Assembly (NCBI RefSeq): GCF_013409345.1
Contig: NZ_JACCBB010000002.1
Span: forward strand, 110,615 to 174,614
DNA: 64,000 nucleotides
Reading direction: 5' to 3'
DNA from: Kineococcus aurantiacus
GTDB taxonomy: Bacteria; Actinomycetota; Actinomycetes; Actinomycetales; Kineococcaceae
A model generated the notes under the pieces. It searched no databases. It saw only the letters and a program-made list of their open reading frames with translations, and had not been told where the DNA came from. Position numbers and translations under genes: made by a program. This document shows positions 46,585 to 55,549 of the stretch, piece by piece; positions within the stretch are counted from its first letter, which is position 1, and every line of letters starts with the position of its first letter.

Positions 46585-47687
46585 GGTGCTCGGGGTAAAA
46601 CGGTAGGGGCGGGACGGGCAACGCTGTCCCGCGCGATCAATTCGGCTGGGATAAGCCGGTGCACCGGCTGGGCACCTCCTAGCATCTCCAGCAGCATCTC
46701 GATGACGGTGGTTCCCAGCTGGGTGAAGTTCTGGCGGACCGTTGTGAGCGAGGGCGTCAGGTGCGTCATCCCCGGTGAGTCGTCAAATCCCACCAATGAG
46801 ACGTCGTGGGGCACCTGAAGGCCAGCTTCGGTCAGTGCCTTGAGGCAACCCAGCGCCATCATGTCGTTGCCCGCGAACACCGCGGTGGGCATCGCAGCGA
46901 TGCTGCGGCCCGCCGTGGTGTGCAAGCGGCCGGCGCGCATAAGGTTGGGTTTTGAGTCGGCGTCTTCGGTAGCGCGGGACCGAAGCAGCTCGACCGTGAG
47001 CTCGTAACCGCTGTCGGGGGTGAACCCGCCTTCGAGCACCACCGCCTCACCCAGGCCGGCTGCGGCCATCTCCTCCCGGAAGCCGAGCACGCGAGCCCTG
47101 GCGTCGTAGACATGCAATGGGCCGCTGAGGTGGACGATGCGCTGATGTCCCATCTCCAACAGGTGACGGGTCACCGCGCGGGCTCCTGAGACCTGATCGA
47201 TTTCGACCGAGGCCAACCGCTCGTTGCTCACCGCGCCGGACATCACGACGGCGACCGGGACACGGCTGTTGACGCTGCGCAGCGCTTCGGCCGCCATCGG
47301 CCGGTCAGCGACGAAGGCGATGCCGTCAACCGCTTGGTCGATCAGCCGGTTGACCGTCTCCGTGAGGTCCTCGGCAGACCCGCCGTGCCAAGCGGCGAGG
47401 TTGACCCAATAGCCAGCGTCACGAGCGGCGGTCTCGATGCCCAGGAGCACTTTGGACAGCTCAAACAGCTCTTCACCGGCTAGGACGACCCCCAGCGTTC
47501 CTGAGACGTCTCCGCGTAGGGCGCGAGCGATGCTGTTGCGGCGGTATCCCAGCTCCTCAACAGCGGCCATGACCCGCTGCCGGGTCGCCTCCTTGACCAT
47601 GGGGTGTCCGTTGAGCACCCGAGAAACCGTCATGTGGGACACGCCAGCCAAGCGCGCGACGTCCACCAAGCCTGGCGCTTTGCCCAT
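46518..47687 (-). CDS. LacI-family transcriptional regulator
   Basis: 389 aa. The LacI HTH is VDVARLAGVSHMTVSRVLNG (residues 8-27), followed by a hinge with RRNSIARALRG and a sugar-binding periplasmic-type core (GTLGVVLAGEELFEL). It is convergent with GH43 and overlaps its end by 67 nt. It probably represses the SBP/GH43 divergent promoter through the palindrome at 44619-44632 and responds to a xylo-oligosaccharide (inference). Confidence 0.92.
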   Translation of the reverse strand: MGKAPGLVDVARLAGVSHMTVSRVLNGHPMVKEATRQRVMAAVEELGYRRNSIARALRGDVSGTLGVVLAGEELFELSKVLLGIETAARDAGYWVNLAAWHGGSAEDLTETVNRLIDQAVDGIAFVADRPMAAEALRSVNSRVPVAVVMSGAVSNERLASVEIDQVSGARAVTRHLLEMGHQRIVHLSGPLHVYDARARVLGFREEMAAAGLGEAVVLEGGFTPDSGYELTVELLRSRATEDADSKPNLMRAGRLHTTAGRSIAAMPTAVFAGNDMMALGCLKALTEAGLQVPHDVSLVGFDDSPGMTHLTPSLTTVRQNFTQLGTTVIEMLLEMLGGAQPVHRLIPAELIARDSVARPAPTVLPRAPQSAVPAGQKVFSEGSKPVVER

Positions 47688-47872
47688 CCGGCCCTCCGTC
47701 TAATCGGCAGCAGCGGACATGCTGCCAGAGCACAGAGGCTACAGACGATCGACGGTGTCGGTTTGAGGCGCGCTTCACGGCTGTACACCCCGCGAAAGGG
47801 AGGGTCAACGCCGTGGACAGAGCTTGGATGTGGCAGGAGAGGAGGGGCCTAAGGAGGGTGGTGCTGTGTAGG

Positions 47873-49372
47873 TCATCTTGCGCCAACGGCTGCTTGCAAG
47901 ATGTTGCCGGAGCGGGCCGCGGCGGGGAACACGGGCCGGTCCAGGCCCTGGAACGTCTGCGCCACCCGCAGCACCTGCTCGCAGTACCCGCGCTCGTTGT
48001 CGTACCAGACGTACAGGACCACCGTGTCGCCCGCGGCGATCGTCGCCAGCGCGTCCACCACCCCGGTCTTGCGGGTGCCGATGAAGTCGGTGGAGACGAC
48101 CTCGGGGGAATCGGTGTAGTCGATCTGGTCCTGCAGCGGGGAGTCCAGCGACACCTGCCGCAGGTACTCGTTGATCCCGGCCTTGTCGACCGGGTGCTCC
48201 AGGGTCAGGTGCAGCACCGCGAGGGAGACGTCGGGGGTGGGCACGCGGATCGAGTTCCCGGTGAGCCTGCCCTCCAGCTCCGGCAGCGCCTTGGCCACCG
48301 CCTTCGCCGCGCCCGTCTCGGTGAGGACCATGTTCAGCACGGCCGAGCGTCCCCGGCGGTCGCCCTTGTGGAAGTTGTCGATGAGGTTCTGGTCGTTGGT
48401 GAAGGAGTGCACCGTCTCGACGTGCCCGCGCACGATCCCGAACCTCTCGTGCACGGCCTTCAGGACGGGCGCGATGGCGTTCGTCGTGCACGAGGCCGCC
48501 GAGGCGACGCGGTCGGCCGCGGTGAGGGTCCCGTGGTTCAGGCCGTGGACGACGTTCTTCACCGCCCCCTTCCCCGGGGCCGTCAGCAGCACCCGCCCGA
48601 CCCCGGTGCTGTCCAGGTGCCGGGCCAGGCCGGCCTCGTCGCGCCACCGGCCGGTGTTGTCGATGACCAGGGCGTCGGTCAGGCCGTGCGCGGCGTAGTC
48701 CACCGTGCCGGGGTCGTCGGAGTAGATCACCTGGATCGTGGTGCCGTTGGCGTGGATCCGGTCGTTCTCCTCGTCGACGGTGATCGTGCCGGCGAACGCG
48801 CCGTGCACCGAGTCGCGCCGCAGCAGGCTCGCGCGCTTGACCAGGTCGTTGGGCCCGCCGCGACGCACCACGACGGCCCGCAGCCGCAGACCCCACGGGT
48901 CGTCGCCGTCCTCGACCAGGATGCGGGCCAGCAGCCGGCCGATCCGGCCGAAGCCGTACAGGACGACGTCGCGCCGGGCCTGCAGCCGGTCCCGGCCGGC
49001 CGGGGCGTGCTGCAGCGGCGCGAGGAGCTCGCGCACGGCGGCCTCCCCGGTGGTGCCCCCGGCGTTGAGCCGGGCCAGGTCCACGACGGCCGGGGACAGC
49101 GGCAGGCGGCACAGCACCTGCAGCAGGTCCAGGCTGACCTCCAGCGACAGCTCCTCGTCGTCGACGCGGCGCGCGAAGCGGTGCGCCTTGACGAGGCCGA
49201 CGACGGACTTGCCCACGAGGCTGCGGCCGTGGACGGTCACCGTCACGCCGTGGTCGCGGTGCAGCCGCCCGATCAACGGCACCATCGCCTCGGCCAGGCC
49301 GAGCTTGAGGGACCACCCCAGGTCGTCGGCATCGCTGCGGTACCCGATCATGGTCGGTACGGGTCTGGACAT
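47873..49372 (-). CDS. gap: Glyceraldehyde-3-phosphate dehydrogenase, N-terminally extended type
   Basis: 499 aa from the ATG at 49372 behind AGGAGG. About 135 extra residues precede the Rossmann core (VVLYGFGRIG, 137-146). The catalytic Cys295 is in SAASCTTNAIAP. The canonical enzyme is about 335 aa; the extended form is known from actinobacterial paralogues. It interconverts glyceraldehyde-3-phosphate and 1,3-bisphosphoglycerate. It is the last gene of the ppsR-ppsA-adk-gap set, 38 nt after adk, and may serve gluconeogenesis. The base composition looks richer in GC than the catabolic region. Confidence 0.9.
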   Translation of the reverse strand: MSRPVPTMIGYRSDADDLGWSLKLGLAEAMVPLIGRLHRDHGVTVTVHGRSLVGKSVVGLVKAHRFARRVDDEELSLEVSLDLLQVLCRLPLSPAVVDLARLNAGGTTGEAAVRELLAPLQHAPAGRDRLQARRDVVLYGFGRIGRLLARILVEDGDDPWGLRLRAVVVRRGGPNDLVKRASLLRRDSVHGAFAGTITVDEENDRIHANGTTIQVIYSDDPGTVDYAAHGLTDALVIDNTGRWRDEAGLARHLDSTGVGRVLLTAPGKGAVKNVVHGLNHGTLTAADRVASAASCTTNAIAPVLKAVHERFGIVRGHVETVHSFTNDQNLIDNFHKGDRRGRSAVLNMVLTETGAAKAVAKALPELEGRLTGNSIRVPTPDVSLAVLHLTLEHPVDKAGINEYLRQVSLDSPLQDQIDYTDSPEVVSTDFIGTRKTGVVDALATIAAGDTVVLYVWYDNERGYCEQVLRVAQTFQGLDRPVFPAAARSGNILQAAVGAR

Positions 49373-49410
49373 CAATGCCTCCTGGGTGTCAGTACGTGCG
49401 GGATGAGGCA

Positions 49411-49992
49411 TCAGGCAGGGTTCACCAGCGACGTGAGCGCGGCCACGAGCCGGCCGGTCACCGCCGCGATCTCGCCCAGGCCGTCCACCGAGCGCAGCAG
49501 GCCGCGCTCGGCGTAAACCTCCACCAGCGGGGCCGTCTGCTCGGCGTAGACCTGCTGGCGGGTGCGGATCACGGCCTCGGTGTCGTCGGAGCGGCCCTGC
49601 TCGGCCGCGCGCCCCGCCAGCCGGCGCACCAGCTCGTCGGTGTCGGCGGTGATCTCCAGGACGTGCTCGAGCTTGGCCCCGGCCTCGCCGAGCATCTCGT
49701 CGAGCTCGCGCACCTGGTCGGTCGTGCGGGGGTAGCCGTCGAGGATGAAGCCGTCGACGGCGTCCGGCTGCTGCAGGCGGTCGCGCACCATGGCGTTGGT
49801 CACGGTGTCCGGCACGTACTTGCCGGCGTCGAGGTACTCCTTGACCGTCTGGCCCAGCTCGGTCTCCGCTGCGACGTTGGCGCGGAAGATGTCGCCGGTG
49901 GAGATGGCGGGGACACCGAGGCGGGCCGACAGGAGCTTGGCCTGGGTGCCCTTGCCCGCACCGGGCGCACCGAGCAGGACGAGACGCGTCAC
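49411..49992 (-). CDS. adk: Adenylate kinase
   Basis: 193 aa from a GTG at 49992 with GAAAGG upstream. P-loop GAPGAGKGT (8-16), AMP site with AISTGDIFR, and DGYPRT. The LID is the short form (GRSDDTEAVIRTRQQVY) without zinc cysteines. It converts ATP + AMP to 2 ADP. Beside ppsA, which releases AMP, it would recycle the AMP. A plasmid copy of a normally chromosomal gene is notable. An upstream ATG at 50043 has no ribosome-binding site. Confidence 0.93.
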   Translation of the reverse strand: MTRLVLLGAPGAGKGTQAKLLSARLGVPAISTGDIFRANVAAETELGQTVKEYLDAGKYVPDTVTNAMVRDRLQQPDAVDGFILDGYPRTTDQVRELDEMLGEAGAKLEHVLEITADTDELVRRLAGRAAEQGRSDDTEAVIRTRQQVYAEQTAPLVEVYAERGLLRSVDGLGEIAAVTGRLVAALTSLVNPA

Positions 49993-50157
49993 GAAGGTAC
50001 CTTTCGTGCAGGGTGCGGACTGTCGACCGATGGAAGGGGCCACCGTTGCGCCCTCCGGCGAGCCTGGTGCCGGGCAGTGCGACCGCGGCGCTCAGAGGTC
50101 ACCCGCGCGATGGTGGCGTGGCCGCAGCTGGCTCGAAGCTGCAGGACCAAGGGCCGG

Positions 50158-52581
50158 TCAGGCTGCTGAACCACTGTTGGCCAGGCTCAGCCAGGTGTCC
50201 ACCACGGTGTCGGGGTTGAGCGAGAGAGTGTCGATCCCCTGCTCGAGCAGCCACAGCGCCAGATCGGGGTGGTCACTGGGCCCTTGACCGCAGATGCCGA
50301 CGTACTTGCCGCGCTCCTTGCAGGCACGGATGGCCGTCGCGATGAGGCTCTTGACCGCGGGATCGCGCTCGTCGAAGGTGCCCGCGACCAACGCTGAGTC
50401 CCGGTCCAGTCCCAAAGTCAGCTGGGTCAGGTCGTTGGAGCCGATGGAAAAACCGTCGAAGTGCTCCAGGAAAGCCTCGGCCTGCAGCACGTTGGAGGGC
50501 AGCTCGCACATCATCACCACCTGCAGCCCGTTCTCTCCTCGCCGCAGGCCGTGCCGGGCCAGCAGAGCGATGACCCCCTCGGCCTCGGCGACGGTCCGCA
50601 CGAACGGCACCATGACCTTGACGTTGGTGAACCCCATGTCCTCGCGCACGTAGCGCAGCGCCTCGCACTCCATCGCGAAGCAGTCGGCGAAGTTCGGGGA
50701 CAGGTACCGGGAGGCGCCGCGGAAACCGAGCATTGGATTTTCCTCAGTCGGCTCGAACAGCTCACCGGCCAGCAGGTTGGCGTACTCGTTGGACTTGAAG
50801 TCGCTCAGTCGCACGATGACCGGGTGTGGGGCGAAAGCTGCCGCGATCATCGCCACCCCTTCGGCGACGCGGGAGACGAAGAAGTCCCGCGGGCTGGGGT
50901 AGGCGGCCGTCAGAGCCTGCACCTGCGCGCGTCGGTCCGCTGGCAAGGTCTCGACCTGCAGCAGAGCACGGGGGTGGATGCCGATCTGTCGGTTGATGAT
51001 GAACTCCAGCCGCGCCAGCCCCACCCCGCGGTGCGGCAACCGGGAGAAGGCGAAGGCTTGCTCCGGCGTTCCCACGTTCATCATGACGTCGAGACCGACC
51101 CGGGGCATGTCGTCCAGCCGGGTCTGTTCGATGTGGAAGTCCAGGACGCCGTCGTAGACCAGGCCGGTGTCACCCTCGGCGCATGAGACCGTCACCGGTT
51201 GACCCTCGGCCAACGTCGTGGTGGCATCGCCGGTGCCCACGACCGCGGGGATGCCCAGCTCGCGGGCGATGATCGCCGCGTGGCAGGTCCGTCCACCCCG
51301 GTTGGTGACGATGGCCGAGGCCCGCTTCATGATCGGTTCCCAGTCCGGGTCGGTCATGTCAGCGACCAGGACGTCGCCGGGAGTGAAGGTGTGCATGTCG
51401 TCCAAGGAGCGCAGTACCCGCACCGGGCCGGCACCGATGCGCTGGCCGATGGCCCGGCCCTCGATGAGGACCTTGCCCTGCTTGGTCATCTGATACCGGG
51501 TCAGGATCGCTCCTTCGGTGCGCGACTGAACGGTCTCCGGGCGCGCCTGCACGACGTACAGCAGTCCGTCGAGGCCGTCCTTGGCCCACTCCACGTCCAT
51601 CGGCCGTCCGTAGTGCTCCTCGATGAGCAGCGCTGTACGGGCCAGCTCCTCGACCTCGGTGTCGGTGAGGCTGAACCGGGCGCGGTCGGGCGCGGAAACG
51701 TCGACGGTGAGCACACCGGAGCCGTTGGCCGCATAGACCATCTTGATCGCCTTGGCGCCGACGCTGCGGCGCAGGATCGCCGGGCGCCCGGCACGCAGCC
51801 CGTCTTTGTCGACGTAAAACTCATCGGGGTTGACCGCGCCCTGCACCACTGTCTCACCCAGGCCGTAGGAGGAGGTGATGAACACTGCCCGGTCCACCCC
51901 GGTCTCGGTGTCGATGGTGAACAGGACTCCGGAGGCGGCCAGGTCCGAGCGCACCATCCGCTGCACTCCAGCCGACAACGCGACCGTGGCGTGCTCGAAG
52001 CCGTGGTGGACGCGGTAGGAGATGGCCCGGTCGTTGTACAAGGAGGCGAAGACCTCCCGGACGGCTTGCAGTACTGCCTCGACGCCGCGGACGTTGAGGA
52101 ACGTCTCCTGCTGTCCGGCGAAGGAAGCGTCGGGCAGGTCTTCGGCGGTGGCGCTGGAGCGTACCGCGACCGACACCGACCGGTCGCCGTGGTCGTCTAG
52201 GCCGGCGACCAGCTCGGCGTAGGCGGCGCGGACGTCGGCTTCGAGGTCGGCAGGAAAGGGCTGAGCGGTGATAGCGTCGCGGATGCGCTTGCCGACCAGC
52301 GTTAGCGCCGTCACGTCGTCGGGGTCCAGCGCGGCCAGCTCGGCGTCGATGAACTCTTGCAGCCCGTCGTGGGCGGTGAATCGGCGGTAGGCCTCGGCTG
52401 TGGTCGCGAAGCCGTCCGGTACACGTACCCCGGCACCGGTCAGGCCGCTGACCATTTCCCCCAGGGAGGCGTTCTTGCCGCCGACTGACTCGACATCGGT
52501 CATCGCCAACTGCGAGTACCAGCGCACGTTGGACGGGGCGAGCTTTGATCGGCCGGGTCGTGGGCTGGCGTTCGTAGTCAT
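50158..52581 (-). CDS. ppsA: Phosphoenolpyruvate synthase
   Basis: 807 aa. The N-terminal ATP-binding domain begins [12 protein letters not shown]. The phospho-histidine domain has [13 protein letters not shown] with His434 and, two residues before it, Thr432, the expected target of PpsR. The C-terminal PEP barrel has [21 protein letters not shown] and a late GICGQGPS with the active Cys. It makes PEP + AMP + Pi from pyruvate + ATP. It follows ppsR after 64 nt. It would be needed when growth yields pyruvate rather than sugar phosphates. Confidence 0.95.
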   Translation of the reverse strand: MTTNASPRPGRSKLAPSNVRWYSQLAMTDVESVGGKNASLGEMVSGLTGAGVRVPDGFATTAEAYRRFTAHDGLQEFIDAELAALDPDDVTALTLVGKRIRDAITAQPFPADLEADVRAAYAELVAGLDDHGDRSVSVAVRSSATAEDLPDASFAGQQETFLNVRGVEAVLQAVREVFASLYNDRAISYRVHHGFEHATVALSAGVQRMVRSDLAASGVLFTIDTETGVDRAVFITSSYGLGETVVQGAVNPDEFYVDKDGLRAGRPAILRRSVGAKAIKMVYAANGSGVLTVDVSAPDRARFSLTDTEVEELARTALLIEEHYGRPMDVEWAKDGLDGLLYVVQARPETVQSRTEGAILTRYQMTKQGKVLIEGRAIGQRIGAGPVRVLRSLDDMHTFTPGDVLVADMTDPDWEPIMKRASAIVTNRGGRTCHAAIIARELGIPAVVGTGDATTTLAEGQPVTVSCAEGDTGLVYDGVLDFHIEQTRLDDMPRVGLDVMMNVGTPEQAFAFSRLPHRGVGLARLEFIINRQIGIHPRALLQVETLPADRRAQVQALTAAYPSPRDFFVSRVAEGVAMIAAAFAPHPVIVRLSDFKSNEYANLLAGELFEPTEENPMLGFRGASRYLSPNFADCFAMECEALRYVREDMGFTNVKVMVPFVRTVAEAEGVIALLARHGLRRGENGLQVVMMCELPSNVLQAEAFLEHFDGFSIGSNDLTQLTLGLDRDSALVAGTFDERDPAVKSLIATAIRACKERGKYVGICGQGPSDHPDLALWLLEQGIDTLSLNPDTVVDTWLSLANSGSAA

Positions 52582-52645
52582 GCAAGGTCTCCTTGAGATG
52601 GCGTGGGTGGTGACTCACAGTTGGACGTGTCGGGGATGGGCCGTG

Positions 52646-53533
52646 TCAGATGCGCTTTGACCGTGCCGTCGTGATCGTTGGTGACGGTGTAGGGAAGGCG
52701 GGCACGTTGGGGCGTTCGCTATGGCGACCGAGGTGCTGCAGTACGACCGTGGACATCTCCTCCACCGAGGTCGTGGCTGAGTTCAGTACCGGCAACTCAT
52801 GCGTCGCGAACAGACGCTCGGCGGCGCGAAGCTCCCAGGCGCACTGCTCGCGGGCGGCGTACCGCGAGTGCGGTCGTCGTTCGTGGCGGACCTGGCTGAG
52901 CCGCTGCGCCGAGGTGGTGATACCGAAGCAACGCTGATGCGTGGACCGCACGGGGGCGGGCAGCTCGCTGCGTTCGAGATCTTCAGGTAGCAGTGGGTAG
53001 TTGGCCACGAACAAGCCGTGCTGCAACGCCAGGTACATGGATGTGGGGGTTTTGCCGCAGCGGGAGGGGGCCAGCAGGACGACGTCGGCCTTGTCCAGCG
53101 CGCGCAGGCTGGCGCCGTCATCGTGCTCGATGGCGTACTCCACGGCTTGCATGCGGTTGTTGTAGCGGCGCACGTCGCCTACTCCATGCAGCCGCAGGGG
53201 CTGGCGAACACCGGCGATACCGAGCAGGTGCTCGACCCGGCTCATGTGTAGGTCGAAGAAGTCGATCAGCGGACAGGTGCTGGTGTGCAGGATGTCCCGG
53301 ATCGCCGTGAGCGCGGTCGTGGTGAACGCCAGCGGCTGTACCGGCCCTCGCATCGCCTCATCCAGCACCGCTACTGCGGCGAGCGCGTCGTTCTCGGTGG
53401 CGATGAAGGGGATGGAGGTGCGCTCGAAACGCAGGTGCGGGAACTGGATGAGCAGGGCGTTGCCCATCGTCTCGGCGCTGATCCCGGTGCTGTCAGACAG
53501 GAAGAAGACCGGTACTACGTCGGTTTGAGTCAC
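52646..53533 (-). CDS. ppsR: PEP synthase regulatory protein (kinase/pyrophosphorylase)
   Basis: 295 aa. It opens with PVFFLSDSTGISAETMG and carries the P-loop-like APSRCGKTPTSMYLALQHG (155-173), as in DUF299 bifunctional regulators. It inactivates PpsA by ADP-dependent phosphorylation of the active-site threonine and reverses this by phosphate-dependent removal. It is directly upstream of ppsA in the same direction, which confirms the pairing. Confidence 0.95.
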   Translation of the reverse strand: MTQTDVVPVFFLSDSTGISAETMGNALLIQFPHLRFERTSIPFIATENDALAAVAVLDEAMRGPVQPLAFTTTALTAIRDILHTSTCPLIDFFDLHMSRVEHLLGIAGVRQPLRLHGVGDVRRYNNRMQAVEYAIEHDDGASLRALDKADVVLLAPSRCGKTPTSMYLALQHGLFVANYPLLPEDLERSELPAPVRSTHQRCFGITTSAQRLSQVRHERRPHSRYAAREQCAWELRAAERLFATHELPVLNSATTSVEEMSTVVLQHLGRHSERPNVPAFPTPSPTITTARSKRI

Positions 53534-53825
53534 GGCCGTCTCTCACCCCGTCCTTGTGGTCCGTCGTTGTACGGGCAGCGGCACCAGGCGGCTACGTGCA
53601 GACGACTTTGTCGGTGCGGACCACCGAGCACCACGGGAGGAAGAGGTGAAGATGAGCAGTTTTTTCTGATTTTGGTCCTAAGAGTGACTTTTCACCATGA
53701 TCAGTTCCGGATGACGCCGCTTCGCGGCACGTAGCGGTGGGTGTGCTCGGATTTGTGCTGCATCCGCGCTTGTCGGGCCGCGCGGAGTCATCCGGGGTAG
53801 CCGTATGGCGGCGGCGATAGTGCGA

Positions 53826-54209
53826 TCAGTCGCGCTGGTTGAGCGCGGGGCGCCGGCCGCGGCTGACGTGCGGTGGGGAGGGGCGCAGGCGGATGCCGTT
53901 GGCGACCTCCTCCACCTTCGCCTCCCGGTAGATGGCCAGCACCCACCGCAGGGCTTCGGAGAAGTCGGCGCGGAAGTGCCGGTACCCGCGCGGGGTGGAG
54001 ACCTGGGTGCCGAACTGGAAGCGCAGCTGCTCCCACGTCACGGTCACCGGCCGGCGCAGGTAGCTCATCCGGTAGGTCAGCCACACGTACACGTCCAGCC
54101 GCAGCGGGGACCCGCGCAGCAGCCGCAGCGCGCCGATGTCGACCGGGACGGGGCGGTGGGTGACTTCCTCGTACAGCTCAGCGCTCAACGTGACGCTGGA
54201 GGCAGGCTG
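53826..54209 (-). pseudogene. RepA-family plasmid initiator, C-terminal part in a shifted frame
   Basis: About 128 codons without a start of their own. They carry the RepA-type winged-helix segment SVTLSAELYEEVTHRPVPVD, followed by ALRLLRGSPLRLDVYVWLTYR. The frame is shifted by -1 relative to the upstream RepA part ending at 54185. Either a 1-nt indel broke repA, or a frameshift or base-call error joins the two. The split falls after a Lys/Ser/Ala-rich linker. The gene is co-directional and overlaps the N-terminal frame. Confidence 0.7.
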
Positions 54210-54991
54210 GTCTCGGCCGCCACCGAACCCGGCGCCGGCCTCGCCGCCGCCGCAGCGTGGGTGCGGCCGCGGCCGGTGCTCTTGGCCTCGCCCTCGGCCT
54301 CGTCCTTGGCCGACGTCTTCGCCGGGCTCTTGCCGCTCTTGCTGCTCTTGCCGACGCCGGGGGCGGGTGGATTGGGCTCGGCGGGCTGGGGCGTGCGCTG
54401 GGTGGAGGTCCACAGCTCATAGCGGGTGGCGATCAGCAGGTTCTGCCCGGCCTCCTGCCGCACCCCAGAGCGCCGGGCGCCGGCGGTGGTGCCTGTGGTG
54501 GTGTCCGTACTGGTGTCCAGGTGCTCGATGTAGTGCACCGACAGGCGGGCGTTGAACAACCGCCGGGCCTGGTCCTTCAGCCGGCGGATCTGCAGGCCGG
54601 TGATGGGCAGCTCCAGCTGCCGGCAGAAGTCACTGAGGGACTCCCCCAGGCCGATGGTGCGGCTCTTGGTCCGCACCGCCTCGGTCGTCAGCCAGGCCAG
54701 CAGCAGCCGCGGCAGCGTGCCGAAGGGGTAGCCGATCGGCTCCCACTCCCCAGTGGGGCCCGGTAGAGGGGCGCCGGGCTGGAGGGTGAGGGTGAGGCCG
54801 CCGTTGCGGCGCTGCCACACGGGCAGATCGCCGGGGTCGCGGTAGGGCAGGGAGGTTTGGGCGAAGACGCAGGCCAGGTAGCCGATGTCGGCGTGGGCTT
54901 GGTCCCACAGCTGGGCGGCCTCATCCAGCCAGGCGAGGTCATCGCGTGGGGGCCGACCAGGCCTACCGGTCACAGTCACCCACCCTCCCAC
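54185..54991 (-). CDS. repA: RepA-family plasmid replication initiator, N-terminal part
   Basis: 268 aa ending 24 nt inside the shifted frame of the C-terminal part. The N-terminal domain is recognisable from YLACVFAQTSLPYRDPGD, WEPIGYPFGTLPRLLLAWL and LSDFCRQLELPITG. A 50-residue charged linker (KSSKSGKSPAKTSAKDEAE-type) follows. RepA proteins bind iterons and melt the origin. Iteron-like repeats lie upstream at 55385-55470. If functional, the full protein would be about 386 aa after a -1 shift near 54205. The start at 54991 has a weak ribosome-binding site. Confidence 0.75.
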   Translation of the reverse strand: MGGWVTVTGRPGRPPRDDLAWLDEAAQLWDQAHADIGYLACVFAQTSLPYRDPGDLPVWQRRNGGLTLTLQPGAPLPGPTGEWEPIGYPFGTLPRLLLAWLTTEAVRTKSRTIGLGESLSDFCRQLELPITGLQIRRLKDQARRLFNARLSVHYIEHLDTSTDTTTGTTAGARRSGVRQEAGQNLLIATRYELWTSTQRTPQPAEPNPPAPGVGKSSKSGKSPAKTSAKDEAEGEAKSTGRGRTHAAAAARPAPGSVAAETSLPPASR

Positions 54992-55384
54992 GCCAGCACC
55001 GGTCGGTCATGCACTGCGCTCCGCGTGTCGTCGACCATCCATGCCGGATCGGTGCAGCCGGCGCCTCATGGACTGCGCGCCCGCATGAGCACGCAGGCGC
55101 AGCGTGCGCGCAAGCGCCTACCTCACAAGGTCTGGTTAGGCCTCTGAGTGGGTCTAGTTGGGCAGGCGCCACGGGTTGGAGCCGGGCAGGGCCAAGTCCG
55201 CGCCCTCCATAACTCACTGTCCCAAGGTGGCGCGATTGCTTTCAGGCGGGCGGTGGGGTGGTGGGGTGTTGCTGGAGGCGGCGACCTCAGCAGTGACTCG
55301 AAGGTGGCGTCGCGAGAGTGCAGGCCAGGCGTTGGGCGTGGCCAGTAGGTATCCACAGCAGGGGGTGGATGTTGACGATGGTCC

Positions 55385-55470
55385 ACGTATTTTTGGCGCC
55401 GCTCCGGCTGGGGCGCTTGTGCGGCAGGGCACGTATTTCTGGCGCCGCCCGTACGTATTTTTGGCGCCGC
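55385..55470. repeat. Iteron-like repeats, three copies of 18 bp
   Basis: ACGTATTTTTGGCGCCGC at 55385-55402 and 55453-55470, and the same with one change (ACGTATTTCTGGCGCCGC) at 55431-55448. The second and third copies start 22 bp apart, about two helical turns, and the first two 46 bp apart. T-rich tracts inside a GC-rich genome and proximity to repA support an origin. Confidence 0.75.
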
Positions 55471-55515
55471 CTGCGACAGCATCGTTGCAGGTCAGGCCCT
55501 GACTGCAGGGTGCTC

Positions 55516-55549
55516 CCTGTAGTTGCTTCCTGTAGATCTTTACCTGTAG
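55516..55549. repeat. CCTGTAG direct repeats near the origin
   Basis: Three copies of CCTGTAG at 55516-55522, 55529-55535 and 55543-55549, spaced 13-14 bp, in a lower-GC stretch about 46 bp past the third iteron. Possible melting region or second binding array. Confidence 0.5.

Noticed and set aside
47805..49316. A long minus-strand frame over gap
   Set aside because: It is an Arg/Pro/Gly-rich shadow of the GAPDH gene, which has the catalytic Cys motif in the other frame.
50043..50043. Upstream ATG for adenylate kinase
   Set aside because: The GTG at 49992 begins directly at the conserved core and has a GAAAGG element; the longer form adds residues before the P-loop strand with no support.
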